The notes under the pieces were generated by a model. The model worked only from the letters and a program-made list of their open reading frames with translations. It did not search any database and had not been told where the DNA came from. Of a stretch of DNA of 64,000 nt, positions 26,093-34,715 are shown one piece after another. Each line of letters opens with the position of its first letter. Positions within the stretch are counted from its first letter, which is position 1. Source of the stretch: Flavobacterium aquidurense (GTDB taxonomy: Bacteria > Bacteroidota > Bacteroidia > Flavobacteriales > Flavobacteriaceae); the NCBI GenBank assembly GCA_900107365.1, contig FNPS01000003.1, forward strand, positions 62,001 to 126,000. Direction: 5' to 3'. Position numbers and translations under genes: made by a program.

Positions 26093-26947
26093 ATGCCAAA
26101 GAAACCTAAAAATATCCCGATAATTGCAAAATCCAAAGACGGAGAGGGCATTTTTATTTCAACAATGTCAGTCGAAGATACAGATCTGTTTGAAGATGTA
26201 AAACATTCTCATCGTGATGATTATCATTTGTTTTCGTTACAATTAAAAGGCACAACTTCTCTTGAAATTGATTTTCAAAAATATACAATTGAATCCTCTT
26301 CCATTTTTTATATTAACCCAAATCAGGTGCATCGGGTAGTGTCTTTTCAAAATGTTAGTTTCAGTAGTTTGGCTATTACTAATGCGAGTCTGAGTCAGGA
26401 GAATCTGAAATTATTAGAAGAAATTACACCCGTAAAACCACTATTTTTATCTGCAGAAAAGCTTTCTATGGTTTCAGAAGTAGTTTCGTTATGTCTGAAA
26501 TTTTTTGAAAGAAAAGACGAAAAATTATATCATTCTTTGCTAAAAGACAGTTGCAACGTATTAGTCTCTTTGATAGCTTCCTATTATTTGGAAGAAACGC
26601 ATTCAGCTGATAAACTTTCCAGATTTGAGACGATTACTAAATCCTTCAAAACAGTATTGGAACATAATTTTAGAACGATTAAAAAGCCGACAGCATATGC
26701 TCAGCTTCTTACTATTTCGACTCCGTATTTGAATGAATGTATCAAGAACACCACAGGTTATTCGGTGACGCATCATATTCAACAGCGTATTGTCTTAGAA
26801 GCAAAACGTTTATTATATCATTCTGGTATTTCGGTAAAAGAAATAGCAGCCGAATTGGGTTATGATGATTATCCTTATTTTTCACGTCTTTTTACCAAAG
26901 TAGCCGGAATTTCACCATTAGCTTTTAGGAAAAAAAACCTCGAATAG
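26093..26947 (+). CDS. AraC family transcriptional regulator (cytosolic)
   Basis: 284 residues from ATG 26093 (MPKKPKNIPI), because an in-frame TTG further up overlaps the -7 box. Residues about 20-150 form a cupin-like ligand domain (HSHRDDYHLFSLQLKG, SSIFYINPNQVHRV). Residues about 190-284 are a double helix-turn-helix (TPYLNECIKNTTGYSVTHHIQQRIVLEAKRLL, then VKEIAAELGYDDYPYFSRLFTKVAGISPLAFRK). It is 77 bp upstream of the TetX-like monooxygenase on the same strand and is its likely regulator. It has no membrane part, unlike the three AraC genes at 31-48 kb. Confidence 0.88.
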   Translation: MPKKPKNIPIIAKSKDGEGIFISTMSVEDTDLFEDVKHSHRDDYHLFSLQLKGTTSLEIDFQKYTIESSSIFYINPNQVHRVVSFQNVSFSSLAITNASLSQENLKLLEEITPVKPLFLSAEKLSMVSEVVSLCLKFFERKDEKLYHSLLKDSCNVLVSLIASYYLEETHSADKLSRFETITKSFKTVLEHNFRTIKKPTAYAQLLTISTPYLNECIKNTTGYSVTHHIQQRIVLEAKRLLYHSGISVKEIAAELGYDDYPYFSRLFTKVAGISPLAFRKKNLE

Positions 26948-27024
26948 GCCAAGACTTACGCTGTTTCTGCCTATTTTAAACTGATACTGGTTCGTTCCTT
27001 TGCAGTGATAAAAATCAGATAAAG

Positions 27025-28209
27025 ATGGAAACGAAAAACAAAATAAATCTATTGCAAAATAAAAAGATAGCAATCATTGGCGGAGGCCCTGGCGGATTGA
27101 CACTTGCGCGCCTTTTGCAACGAAGAGGATTAGAGGTAAAAGTATACGAACGAGACGAAAATAGAAATGTAAGATTACAAGGTGCAACACTTGATCTGCA
27201 TTTTGAATCAGGATTAAAGGCACTTGAAAGCGCCGGTTTAATGGAGGTGTTTAAAGAAAACTACAGGCCTGACAATGATCGATATAGAATTGTTGACAAA
27301 AATGGCGTTCTTTTTATTGATGATCATGACAAAGAATCAACCGGTGCTTTTGGCGATGAAGCATTCAGGCCTGAAATTGACCGTGGTCCGTTACGAGATA
27401 TTCTATTAGACTCGCTACAACCGGACACCGTTGTTTGGGACAGCCATATTGTTTCTCTTGAAAATAAGGATGATCAGTGGGAAATTATTTTTAAAAACGG
27501 CAAAACGGCAAAAGCTGATCTTGTGATTGGTGCCGATGGGGCAAACTCTAAAATTCGCCCTGTTGTAACTCCCATAAAACCTGTTTACTCGGGAGTTATT
27601 TATTTAGTAAGCAACATTTTGGAAGCTGAAAAGAATACGCCAAAATTGTATGAATTCGTAAAAGGCGGAAAAATTCTGGCGATGGACGATTCGAAAACCT
27701 TGTTTTTAAGTGAAAAAGGTGATGGTAGTCTGGATGTTTATATTGGTTTTAAAGCGTCGGATAAGTGGGCACTGGAAAGTGGTATTGATTTAAAAAATGT
27801 AAAAGAAGTTGCGGATTGGTTTAAAAAAGAATTTATCGGTTGGGACAATAGTTGGCTTGAATTGTTTGAGCCCGAAGAAACGGAATTTGTAGACAGACCA
27901 TTATACGGTATGCCATTAGATCAAAGTTGGGAAACACAAAACAATATAACATTACTGGGTGATGCTGCACATTTATTGCCTCCAAATGGAGAAGGAGTGA
28001 ATTCGGCCATGCTTGATGCTTTAATACTGAGTGAAAATTTGACAAGTGGGGAATTCAAAGAGCTAAAATCGGCCCTGGTGGATTATGAAAAACAAATGTT
28101 TGCCAGATTTGCCGAAGAAGGAAAAGAAACGGGCGTAATGATGGAGCAGATGTATTCGCCAGATGGATTAAAAATAATGATAGAACTGTTTAATGAGTTG
28201 CCGAACTAG
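27025..28209 (+). CDS. TetX-like FAD-dependent monooxygenase
   Basis: 394 residues of the group A flavoprotein hydroxylase fold. FAD-binding GGGPGG at 19-24, ribose-binding YERDENRNVRLQGATLDLH at 41-59, and GDAAHLLPP from 312. It follows the Tet(X) tetracycline-inactivating enzymes from end to end, including the substitution style of TLDLH and the GVNSAMLDALILSENL helix. Several positions that line the drug pocket in Tet(X) look different here (for example KILAM in place of RLMAS), so tetracycline activity is not established. It may be a chromosomal relative with another substrate. Regulated, by position, by the AraC protein upstream. Confidence 0.8.
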   Translation: METKNKINLLQNKKIAIIGGGPGGLTLARLLQRRGLEVKVYERDENRNVRLQGATLDLHFESGLKALESAGLMEVFKENYRPDNDRYRIVDKNGVLFIDDHDKESTGAFGDEAFRPEIDRGPLRDILLDSLQPDTVVWDSHIVSLENKDDQWEIIFKNGKTAKADLVIGADGANSKIRPVVTPIKPVYSGVIYLVSNILEAEKNTPKLYEFVKGGKILAMDDSKTLFLSEKGDGSLDVYIGFKASDKWALESGIDLKNVKEVADWFKKEFIGWDNSWLELFEPEETEFVDRPLYGMPLDQSWETQNNITLLGDAAHLLPPNGEGVNSAMLDALILSENLTSGEFKELKSALVDYEKQMFARFAEEGKETGVMMEQMYSPDGLKIMIELFNELPN

Positions 28210-28323
28210 ATGTAGAATGGGATTATTTTTTTTGTTTAATGGTTTGTTAGAAAAGACTTTACGTACTACTAATATCAATTGTATTCGTTAAATTTGTAAC
28301 GCTACACCCAAAATACAAATAGT

Positions 28324-28740
28324 ATGGAAGACTCAAAAAAACAATCAGACTCAGGTTCTGATAAAACACCAAAAGTGACAGGAATAGGCGGAATTTTCTT
28401 TTTTTCAGATAACCCAAAAGATACAAAAGACTGGTATGCGAAAAATTTAGGACTTGATGTAAACGATTGGGGTTCGACTTTTGAATCCAGAAACATCAAT
28501 AATCCAGAGGAAATCGAAGCGCTTCAATGGAGTACTTTCAAAAAAGGAGATGACTATTTTTCGCCATCCAAAAAAGAGTTTATGATTAATTACAGAGTTC
28601 AGAATCTTGACGGACTTTTGGAAAAATTGAAACAAAATGGTGTTGCTATTTTAGATGAAGTTGCCGCTTTCGACTACGGAAAATTTGTCCATATTATGGA
28701 TGCCGACGGTAATAAAATTGAACTTTGGGAACCGATGTAA
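28324..28740 (+). CDS. VOC family protein (glyoxalase/bleomycin-resistance fold)
   Basis: 138 residues. A low-complexity N-terminus (SKKQSDSGSDKTPKVTG) precedes two beta-alpha-beta-beta-beta modules: IGGIFFFSDNPKDTKDWYAKNLGLDVNDWG, and later INYRVQNLDGLLEKLKQNGVAI with GKFVHIMDADGNKIELWEP. The final Glu of KIELWEP is the usual metal ligand. Many such proteins act on small toxic molecules or are enzyme subunits; the substrate is not evident. It is probably a separate unit, 114 bp after the monooxygenase, ending at a GCCGCGGC-core terminator. Confidence 0.85.
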   Translation: MEDSKKQSDSGSDKTPKVTGIGGIFFFSDNPKDTKDWYAKNLGLDVNDWGSTFESRNINNPEEIEALQWSTFKKGDDYFSPSKKEFMINYRVQNLDGLLEKLKQNGVAILDEVAAFDYGKFVHIMDADGNKIELWEPM

Positions 28741-28768
28741 AAAGAATAAATTGATATATTTTATAAAA

Positions 28769-28800
28769 AAAACTCCATTCGCCGCGGCTAATGGAGTTTT
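28769..28800. terminator. Bidirectional terminator with GCCGCGGC core
   Basis: AAAACTCCATTCGCCGCGGC is followed by its near-complement and T6. It is a slightly decayed relative of the stems at 11191 and 14085 and sits between the convergent VOC and outer-membrane protein genes. Confidence 0.85.
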
Positions 28801-28811
28801 TTATGCATACC

Positions 28812-29354
28812 TTAAAATCGATAACCAACATTTAAACCAATTTTATTAACGATGTTATGATTCGTTTTGTTTGCATTAAATAGCAAAAAACCATAACCTG
28901 CATTAATTTCAAATACAAAACCACTTTTGGTAAGCCATTTTCCACCTAAACCTACACCAATTGCACCATCAGTAACATCAGGATTTTCGGTGAATTTAGA
29001 ATGATCTTCTGAATCATATATTTTTTTTCCATCAATTGAAGTCAACATTCCAAATCCTTCAGCAAAAAAACCGGAAGCATATTTCTTTCCAAAATATCTT
29101 CTGTAATAGGGAGATATATAATAATTTAAATCATCATTAATCGTGTCATCGTATACAGTCAAAAAAGAAATTCCCAATGATGATTTTTTGTTTAAAAGCC
29201 GCTCATACGTTGCCTCGATTGATCCGGACAAAGGAGAAATTACATTTAATTTTAATTCATTGTTTTTCTGATACGGATCTACAATAGTTTCATTTTGAGC
29301 TTTAACAGAAAAAAATGAAAACAAAATAACAGCTACCAATAAAGTTTTTTTCAT
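28812..29354 (-). CDS. Small outer-membrane beta-barrel-like protein (DUF3575 type)
   Basis: 180 residues with a signal peptide (MKKTLLVAVILFSFFSVKAQ). The mature chain alternates aromatic and polar residues: ELKLNVISPLSGSIEATYERLL, SLGISFLTVY, YYISPYYRRYFG, GFFAEGFGML, GAIGVGLGGKWL, FVFEINAGYGF. It ends IGLNVGYRF with a C-terminal Phe, as outer-membrane barrels do. Eight strands are plausible. The function is unknown. It stands alone, and its upstream region is divergent from the metallopeptidase gene. Confidence 0.75.
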   Translation of the reverse strand: MKKTLLVAVILFSFFSVKAQNETIVDPYQKNNELKLNVISPLSGSIEATYERLLNKKSSLGISFLTVYDDTINDDLNYYISPYYRRYFGKKYASGFFAEGFGMLTSIDGKKIYDSEDHSKFTENPDVTDGAIGVGLGGKWLTKSGFVFEINAGYGFLLFNANKTNHNIVNKIGLNVGYRF

Positions 29355-29609
29355 ATATAGTTTTGATTATAAATTGATTGGGTAAACTTATATCAATTAA
29401 TTTTCGAAGCTGTTAAATTGTGTTAATAGACTTGTTAAAGTATATGCAAATTAAATCAAAGACAGAGCGAAAAATAAAATGGTAGCAAAAGTGCTGTAAT
29501 ATCCAGATGTATTTTTTAATAGAAAAAATACTTATATTGGCTGGAACAATAAGAATGTTTTAGTTAGAATTAAAGATGTGTCAGAGGACCAAAAAACGAA
29601 ACGCATAAT

Positions 29610-30980
29610 ATGAAGAAAAGACTTTTGCTAGCATTTTTACTTTTGACATCTTTGGCATTTGCACAAAAAACAACCTTCAAAATTAAATATTCTGAACAAT
29701 TGGCTGTTTTAATTTTTTTGCAAAATCTATCTGAAAATTATCCTGAGAATGTTTTCAAGACTGAATTTCAAAAATCAAAATACAATACGGATTATTATAA
29801 AAGTATAATTTCAAAATTTGATAAATTAACGATTGACTACAGTTATCGTTTTGAAGAATTTCCATACGGCTCAAAAAAGAGTGTACAAACGGAGGATATT
29901 TTGAAAAAAAATCTAATTGAAACAGAAAATATAAAGGAATTTAAACTTCGTTCGAATGGAATTATTCCGAACAAAATTTTAAGTGATTTAGCGCAATGTA
30001 TATCTGAGTTTATACCTATTTACAACGAACTAATTTACAATCCGAACAAAGAAAAATTTGAAAAGCAACTTGAAGAAATTACAAAATATTCGAACGAACA
30101 CCAGATAGAAAATTATTTCGAAATGGGATTGTTGTTTTACAATTCAAGTTGGGATAATGCAATTCCTTTCAATATCGCTTTCTATCCGTTACCCAATTCT
30201 AAAGGATTCACGGCGCAAGCGTTTTGCAATAATTTTATAAGTGCCATTCAAACCGATTTAATATCATATAAAGTTTTGTTTAGTGTAATGTTGCACGAAA
30301 CTTTTCATATCATTTATGATGAGGAATCACTTGAAGTAAAAACAGAAATGGATACCTATTTCAGGGAAAATAAATCGAAATGTAGCAATTATGCGTATCA
30401 AATTATGAATGAAGCTCTGGCAACGGCACTTGGCAATGGCTATGTTTATGAGCAATTAGATGGAAAATTGGAAACACAGGATTGGTACAACAAAAAATAT
30501 ATTAATGGGATCGCAAAGCAAATTTATCCGTTAGTTAAGGAGTATATTAATCAGAAGAAAGCAATTGATAAAAATTTTATTGATAATTACATCAGTATTT
30601 ATGAAACGAATTTTCCGAATTGGGTAAATGAACTTGATAATATAATGACGTACCGATATGTAATTTCTGAAAATGAAAAAGATTTTACTACAATAAAACA
30701 ACTGTTTCGTTATCGTTCCAGAACAGAATATGAAGACCAAATCACGGAAAGCAGTATTGAAAAAATGCAGAAGATACCATTGACTAAAGTGATTATCATT
30801 TCAAAAAACAATGCTGAAAAACTAAAACTGGTTAAAAGTAAATTTGCGGCATTAAAAAATTGGCACTTTAATTCGGACAAAGAGTTTGCAGAGAGAATAT
30901 TTTTGGAAGATAAAAGCCAATTGATACTAGTGAATCAAAAGAATTCGACACTTGAAACCTTATTCAGGTCTATTAAGTAG
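29610..30980 (+). CDS. Predicted secreted zinc metallopeptidase
   Basis: 456 residues with a signal peptide (MKKRLLLAFLLLTSLAFAQ). The HExxH motif HETFH is at 229-233 in the helix VMLHETFHIIYDEES. Glu268 in YQIMNEALATALGNGY is 35 residues later, the spacing of a gluzincin third ligand. The C-terminal 130 residues lack clear motifs. I do not recognise the exact family, but the ligand set makes an exported zinc peptidase the best reading. It is transcribed alone; the first membrane AraC gene begins 116 bp later. Confidence 0.65.
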   Translation: MKKRLLLAFLLLTSLAFAQKTTFKIKYSEQLAVLIFLQNLSENYPENVFKTEFQKSKYNTDYYKSIISKFDKLTIDYSYRFEEFPYGSKKSVQTEDILKKNLIETENIKEFKLRSNGIIPNKILSDLAQCISEFIPIYNELIYNPNKEKFEKQLEEITKYSNEHQIENYFEMGLLFYNSSWDNAIPFNIAFYPLPNSKGFTAQAFCNNFISAIQTDLISYKVLFSVMLHETFHIIYDEESLEVKTEMDTYFRENKSKCSNYAYQIMNEALATALGNGYVYEQLDGKLETQDWYNKKYINGIAKQIYPLVKEYINQKKAIDKNFIDNYISIYETNFPNWVNELDNIMTYRYVISENEKDFTTIKQLFRYRSRTEYEDQITESSIEKMQKIPLTKVIIISKNNAEKLKLVKSKFAALKNWHFNSDKEFAERIFLEDKSQLILVNQKNSTLETLFRSIK

Positions 30981-31024
30981 AAATACTTGCCTTAATATGG
31001 GATAACAACTGAAAGTGTTACTTA

Positions 31025-31052
31025 TTTGCAGTAAAAAAAATTCCTATATTCG
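31025..31052 (+). promoter_or_regulatory. Promoter of the first membrane AraC gene
   Basis: TTTG at 31025-31028 and TATATTCG at 31045-31052, spacer 16. The stretch GCAGTAAAAAAAATTCCTAT is recognisably related to the promoters at 36522, 41822 and 44866, which all end TATATTCGCC or TACACCG. Confidence 0.6.
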
Positions 31053-31096
31053 CCGGAAGACTTTCCTGAAAACAACAATGAAAAATAAAATGATTA

Positions 31097-32233
31097 ATGG
31101 ATAAAATTAATTTATTGGTTACGATCTCTATAATAATAATTTTCATTGCATTATTCTTATCCTTGTTTTTACTGACCGTGAAAACAGCACACAAATTAAG
31201 TAATCGTCTTTTTGCTTTTTTTCTGGTTTTGACTGCAATTGATATTAGCGCTAATCTTGGCGATTTATTGGCGATTTCATTAAATATGAGAATTTTTATA
31301 AGCTCCTTTTTTTTCTTGCAGCTTCCCACTTTTTATTTATATGTATTATCTGTCTGCTATTCTGATTTTAAGTTAAAACGAAAGCATTTAATTCATGGTG
31401 TTACCTTTTTAATAGCAAATTTAGTTTTGTTGCCCCGCTTTTATGCAGTCGACGAGGATTCTAAAATCAGTTTTCTGGCAAATATAAAAAGTATGCCAGA
31501 AATACAGTTCAATCATGTTTTGATGCACATTCAAATGTTATTTTACCTTGTAGCCGCTTTTATGATCTTGAGAAAAGCGAGAAAAATATATCTTGAAAAT
31601 TATGCAGGAGCAAGTATTGAATCCCTTAATTGGTTGTTTCAGTTTACGGTAGCTCTTTCGGCTTTTTATTTTATTGCACTAGTAAAAAACATCTTTAAAT
31701 TTACCGAATATCCTAACATTTCAGCAGGATTAAAAATTGGATTAGTCTTATTTGAACTGATCATTATTTTTTGGTATTTGTATAAAGCGTTAAATAATCC
31801 AGGTCTTTTTAGAACTATTGATTCAAAATTAAAACTGGTACAGGATATAATTTTAGAAGAAAAAAATAGTAATCAATTTACCATAAATGAAAAAGAGCAT
31901 AGTGAAGAGTTGTTGAAATTGCAGCACTATATGATGGAAGAAAAACCATTTCTTAGTTCTTCTTTAACCATTCAGGATATTTCTGTCGCTATTGAAATTC
32001 CTGTGCGAGACTTGTCTCTTTTAATTAACCATACTTTAGAACAGCATTTTTACGATTTTGTTAATGCTTATCGTATAGAAAGTGCGATGGATATTTTAAA
32101 AGATAGTACAAAAAGTAAGCTGACTATTTTAGAAATTTTATATGATGTAGGTTTTAATTCAAAATCTTCTTTTAATACTGCTTTCAAAAAACACACAGGT
32201 TATACGCCTACTTATTATCGTAAAATGCTGTAA
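31097..32233 (+). CDS. Membrane-anchored AraC-type regulator, paralogue 1
   Basis: 378 residues. Seven hydrophobic segments fill residues 1-240 (first INLLVTISIIIIFIALFLSL; later FYLYVLSVCYSDFKLKRK). A linker with KLKLVQDIILEEK leads to an AraC-type double helix-turn-helix at about 280-378 (SLTIQDISVAIEIPVRDLSLLINHTLEQHF, then LTILEILYDVGFNSKSSFNTAFKKHTG). This is a one-component membrane receptor with DNA-binding tail, a Bacteroidota architecture. A secreted serine hydrolase follows 153 bp later behind a conserved operator-like region. DNA-binding domain nearly identical to that at 41889-43031. Confidence 0.88.
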   Translation: MDKINLLVTISIIIIFIALFLSLFLLTVKTAHKLSNRLFAFFLVLTAIDISANLGDLLAISLNMRIFISSFFFLQLPTFYLYVLSVCYSDFKLKRKHLIHGVTFLIANLVLLPRFYAVDEDSKISFLANIKSMPEIQFNHVLMHIQMLFYLVAAFMILRKARKIYLENYAGASIESLNWLFQFTVALSAFYFIALVKNIFKFTEYPNISAGLKIGLVLFELIIIFWYLYKALNNPGLFRTIDSKLKLVQDIILEEKNSNQFTINEKEHSEELLKLQHYMMEEKPFLSSSLTIQDISVAIEIPVRDLSLLINHTLEQHFYDFVNAYRIESAMDILKDSTKSKLTILEILYDVGFNSKSSFNTAFKKHTGYTPTYYRKML

Positions 32234-32250
32234 AACAATATTTTGTAATT

Positions 32251-32351
32251 ACTCGTACTTCTGTTTTAAACTATTCGTACGTATTTATCAAAACAAATGC
32301 GTTCGAGTATTTTTATTCGGTCGCGTAGCGATAATTTCTCCCACATCTTTG
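32251..32351 (+). promoter_or_regulatory. Operator-promoter region before serine hydrolase 1
   Basis: TCGTAC at 32253 and 32275 (22 bp apart), GTTCGA at 32301, TTCGGTCGCG at 32316 and a -7-like CATCTTTG at 32344, 43 bp before the hydrolase ATG. Every one of these has a counterpart at the same offset in 43051-43149. The two-turn spacing of TCGTAC suits AraC-type half-sites. Confidence 0.65.
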
Positions 32352-32386
32352 TATCGAAATAAATCATTAACCTAAACCATGATACA

Positions 32387-33472
32387 ATGAAAACTTCATT
32401 AAAATTTTTAGCAGCCTTATTAATAACAAGTACATTTTCTTTTGCACAAGACTTTAACAGAAAGATTGATTCCATAATAAAGGATAATTATCAAAAAAAT
32501 CCTAATGTAGGGATCAGTGTTGGTTTTATTCAAAATGATAAAGAGTATTTTACAGCATATGGTAATTTGAGTAAAGACAGTCAAATTAAAATTGATAAAA
32601 ATTCCCTATTCGAAATTGCTTCTATAACTAAAATTTTAACTTCAAATTTAATTGCACAAGCAGTTTTAGATAAGAAAATAAAAACAGATGATTATATAGA
32701 CAGTGTCCTTCCAAAAGGATATGTTTTGCAGGAAAAACTTAAAAACAAAATAAAAATTTCAGACCTGGCATCACATCAATCTGGTTTGCCAGACATCGAT
32801 TTTGGAAAGCTTATTGAACTAAATCCGCAACAACCTGTAAGTACTGTAACTGAAAAAACATTGATTGATCTAGTCAATAATTGCAGTGAACTAAAGGATT
32901 ATGGTAAGTATCGTTATTCTACGATTGGATATACCTTACTAGGTCAAATTTTAGAAAATGTGTATGGTAAAAGTTATAATGAGATTATTAGAAATAAGAT
33001 CATAAAGCCTTTAAAAATGACAAATACATTGACTAAGGACTTTAATGTAAAAAACAGAACAGTGGGGCATAATCCAGAAGGAGGTGTTCAGGAATTCTTC
33101 AATTGGAATGTTACAGCTCCGGCTGGGTTAGTAAAATCTAATGCTGCTGATATGGTAACCTATTTAAAAGCGCTTTTGAATCAAGAAACAGAAATAAGCA
33201 AAGCGGCTATTATTACAGAAAAAATATTCTACAAGGCAGAAAATAGAGAATTGGGATTGGGAGTAAATATAATGACAGATGATAAAAACACAATCTATCA
33301 AAAATCTGGAGATTCTATGGGACAATCTTCTATCATATGTTATAACAGAGTTAAAAATTGGGGTATTATAATATTGCTGGATCAAAGAAATTCAAAAATG
33401 AGACAGAACCTGTTGAATGAGATTTATGATACTGTTTTGACAGATACACAATCAAATAAAGCGAATTTGTAA
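32387..33472 (+). CDS. Secreted serine hydrolase, beta-lactamase/DD-peptidase fold (1)
   Basis: 361 residues with a signal peptide (MKTSLKFLAALLITSTFSFAQ). The nucleophile motif SITK lies at 79-82 (EIASITKILTSNL). The second motif is YST at 177-179 (KYRYSTIGYTLLGQ) where YxN is usual, so the Asn has become Thr. KSGDSMGQSS near 310 may be the third motif. The fold covers class C beta-lactamases, DD-peptidases and esterases; the substrate cannot be told. The gene follows a membrane AraC gene and its likely operator, and ends at a terminator. Confidence 0.82.
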   Translation: MKTSLKFLAALLITSTFSFAQDFNRKIDSIIKDNYQKNPNVGISVGFIQNDKEYFTAYGNLSKDSQIKIDKNSLFEIASITKILTSNLIAQAVLDKKIKTDDYIDSVLPKGYVLQEKLKNKIKISDLASHQSGLPDIDFGKLIELNPQQPVSTVTEKTLIDLVNNCSELKDYGKYRYSTIGYTLLGQILENVYGKSYNEIIRNKIIKPLKMTNTLTKDFNVKNRTVGHNPEGGVQEFFNWNVTAPAGLVKSNAADMVTYLKALLNQETEISKAAIITEKIFYKAENRELGLGVNIMTDDKNTIYQKSGDSMGQSSIICYNRVKNWGIIILLDQRNSKMRQNLLNEIYDTVLTDTQSNKANL

Positions 33473-33793
33473 TCTTATTTTTCAAACGAATTAATTATGT
33501 AAAACTCCATTAGAAATAATGGAGTTTTTGTTGTTTTACAAAGTTATTAAGGAACCGGTTTTAAATACGATATTAAAAAACTATTAAGATTTCTTTGAAA
33601 TACGATAAGAATTAACAAGCTGATAATCAGTATCTTTAATTTTAATATTTTGTATCTTTGTTTATTGAGTACTATCTTCTTCCATAATATACTTCCTTTC
33701 ATTTGAACAGTTTATTGTTGTTACTAATTAGTTGCACGCCATCCTCACTTTGGAAGAAAAAGAATTCGTAGTAAACTTCAAAAATTTAAGAAA
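33473..33793. other. 321-bp intergenic region: terminator and promoter of the methyltransferase gene
   Basis: Contains the terminator at 33501-33529 and a consensus -7 box TATCTTTG at 33653-33660 preceded by AT-rich DNA. The box would leave a leader of roughly 125 bases before the ATG at 33794. No ORF of note in the gap. Confidence 0.5.
33501..33529 (+). terminator. Terminator of serine hydrolase 1
   Basis: AAAACTCCATTA pairs perfectly with TAATGGAGTTTT over a GAAA tetraloop, ending T5. Stem of the ACTCCAT family used throughout this window. Confidence 0.85.
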
Positions 33794-34639
33794 ATGGAAC
33801 AGCACCTTGAACAAATTCGTGAGCAGCAAAAACAATCCTGGAACAAATTTTCCGGAGGCTGGAAGAAATGGGATGAACTCGTAATGGATTTTTTAAAACC
33901 AATGGGAGATGAAATAATTAGATCGTTAAACCCGCAGCATAATGATCTTATCCTCGATGTTGCTTCGGGTACAGGAGAACCTGCCTTGAGCATTGCTGAA
34001 AAATTGTCGGGAGGAAAGGTAATTATGACCGATCTTGCCCATGATATGTTGGTAATAGCCCAGGAAAATGCAGCTGCGAGAGGTATCAAAAATATTGAAA
34101 CAGTTACCAGCGATGTGTGTGATCTTCCTTTTCATGACAATACATTTGATGCCATAAGTTGCCGTTTCGGATTTATGTTTTTTCCGGACATGTTACTCGC
34201 CGCAAAAGAAATGGTTCGTGTTCTTAAACCCGGAGGAAGAATGGCGACAGCGGTCTGGAATGTTCCCGAAAAGAATTTTTGGGTCACCGCTACTATGGGA
34301 ACAATAAGTAGAAATATGGAACTTCCGGTTCCGCCGCCGGGTTCTCCCGGAATGTTTCGTTGTGCGAAGGACGGATTTATTTCTGACCTATTTTTGCAGG
34401 CAGGACTGAAAAATATTTCTCAGGTCGAAGTAGCAGGAAAGTTGAACTGCAAAACAGTTGATACTTATTGGGGTATGCAAACAGAAGTTGCCGCTCCTAT
34501 AGTTGCCGCTCTCGCAAATGCGAGCGATGTTATGAAAGAGAAAATAAAAACCGAAACGTATGCCGTAGTTAATGAAAAGTTTCCTGACGGGAATATTATA
34601 ATTGATTCTAGTGCTTTGGTGATATATGGAGAGAAATAA
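33794..34639 (+). CDS. Class I SAM-dependent methyltransferase (UbiE-like)
   Basis: 281 residues, cytosolic. The SAM-binding core shows motif I LDVASGTGEPALSIAE (about 53-68), acidic residue in VIMTDLAHDML, motif IV FHDNTFDAISCRFGFMFFPD and post-motif RVLKPGGRMATAVW. The N-terminal helix region (QQKQSWNKFSGGWKKWDELV) resembles UbiE/menG-type enzymes, but the C-terminal part differs, so a small-molecule methyltransferase of unknown substrate is the safe call. Single-gene unit, convergent with the signal peptidase gene across a strong terminator. Confidence 0.87.
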   Translation: MEQHLEQIREQQKQSWNKFSGGWKKWDELVMDFLKPMGDEIIRSLNPQHNDLILDVASGTGEPALSIAEKLSGGKVIMTDLAHDMLVIAQENAAARGIKNIETVTSDVCDLPFHDNTFDAISCRFGFMFFPDMLLAAKEMVRVLKPGGRMATAVWNVPEKNFWVTATMGTISRNMELPVPPPGSPGMFRCAKDGFISDLFLQAGLKNISQVEVAGKLNCKTVDTYWGMQTEVAAPIVAALANASDVMKEKIKTETYAVVNEKFPDGNIIIDSSALVIYGEK

Positions 34640-34664
34640 GAGTAATAACGTAGTATTTAAACGC

Positions 34665-34695
34665 AAAAACTCCTTAATTTTCTTAAGGAGTTTTT
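34665..34695. terminator. Bidirectional terminator, CTCCTTAA stem
   Basis: AAAAACTCCTTAA and TTAAGGAGTTTTT pair perfectly around TTTTC. Placed between the convergent methyltransferase and signal peptidase genes. Confidence 0.88.
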
Positions 34696-34715
34696 TTGTG
34701 TTTTCACAGAATTGA

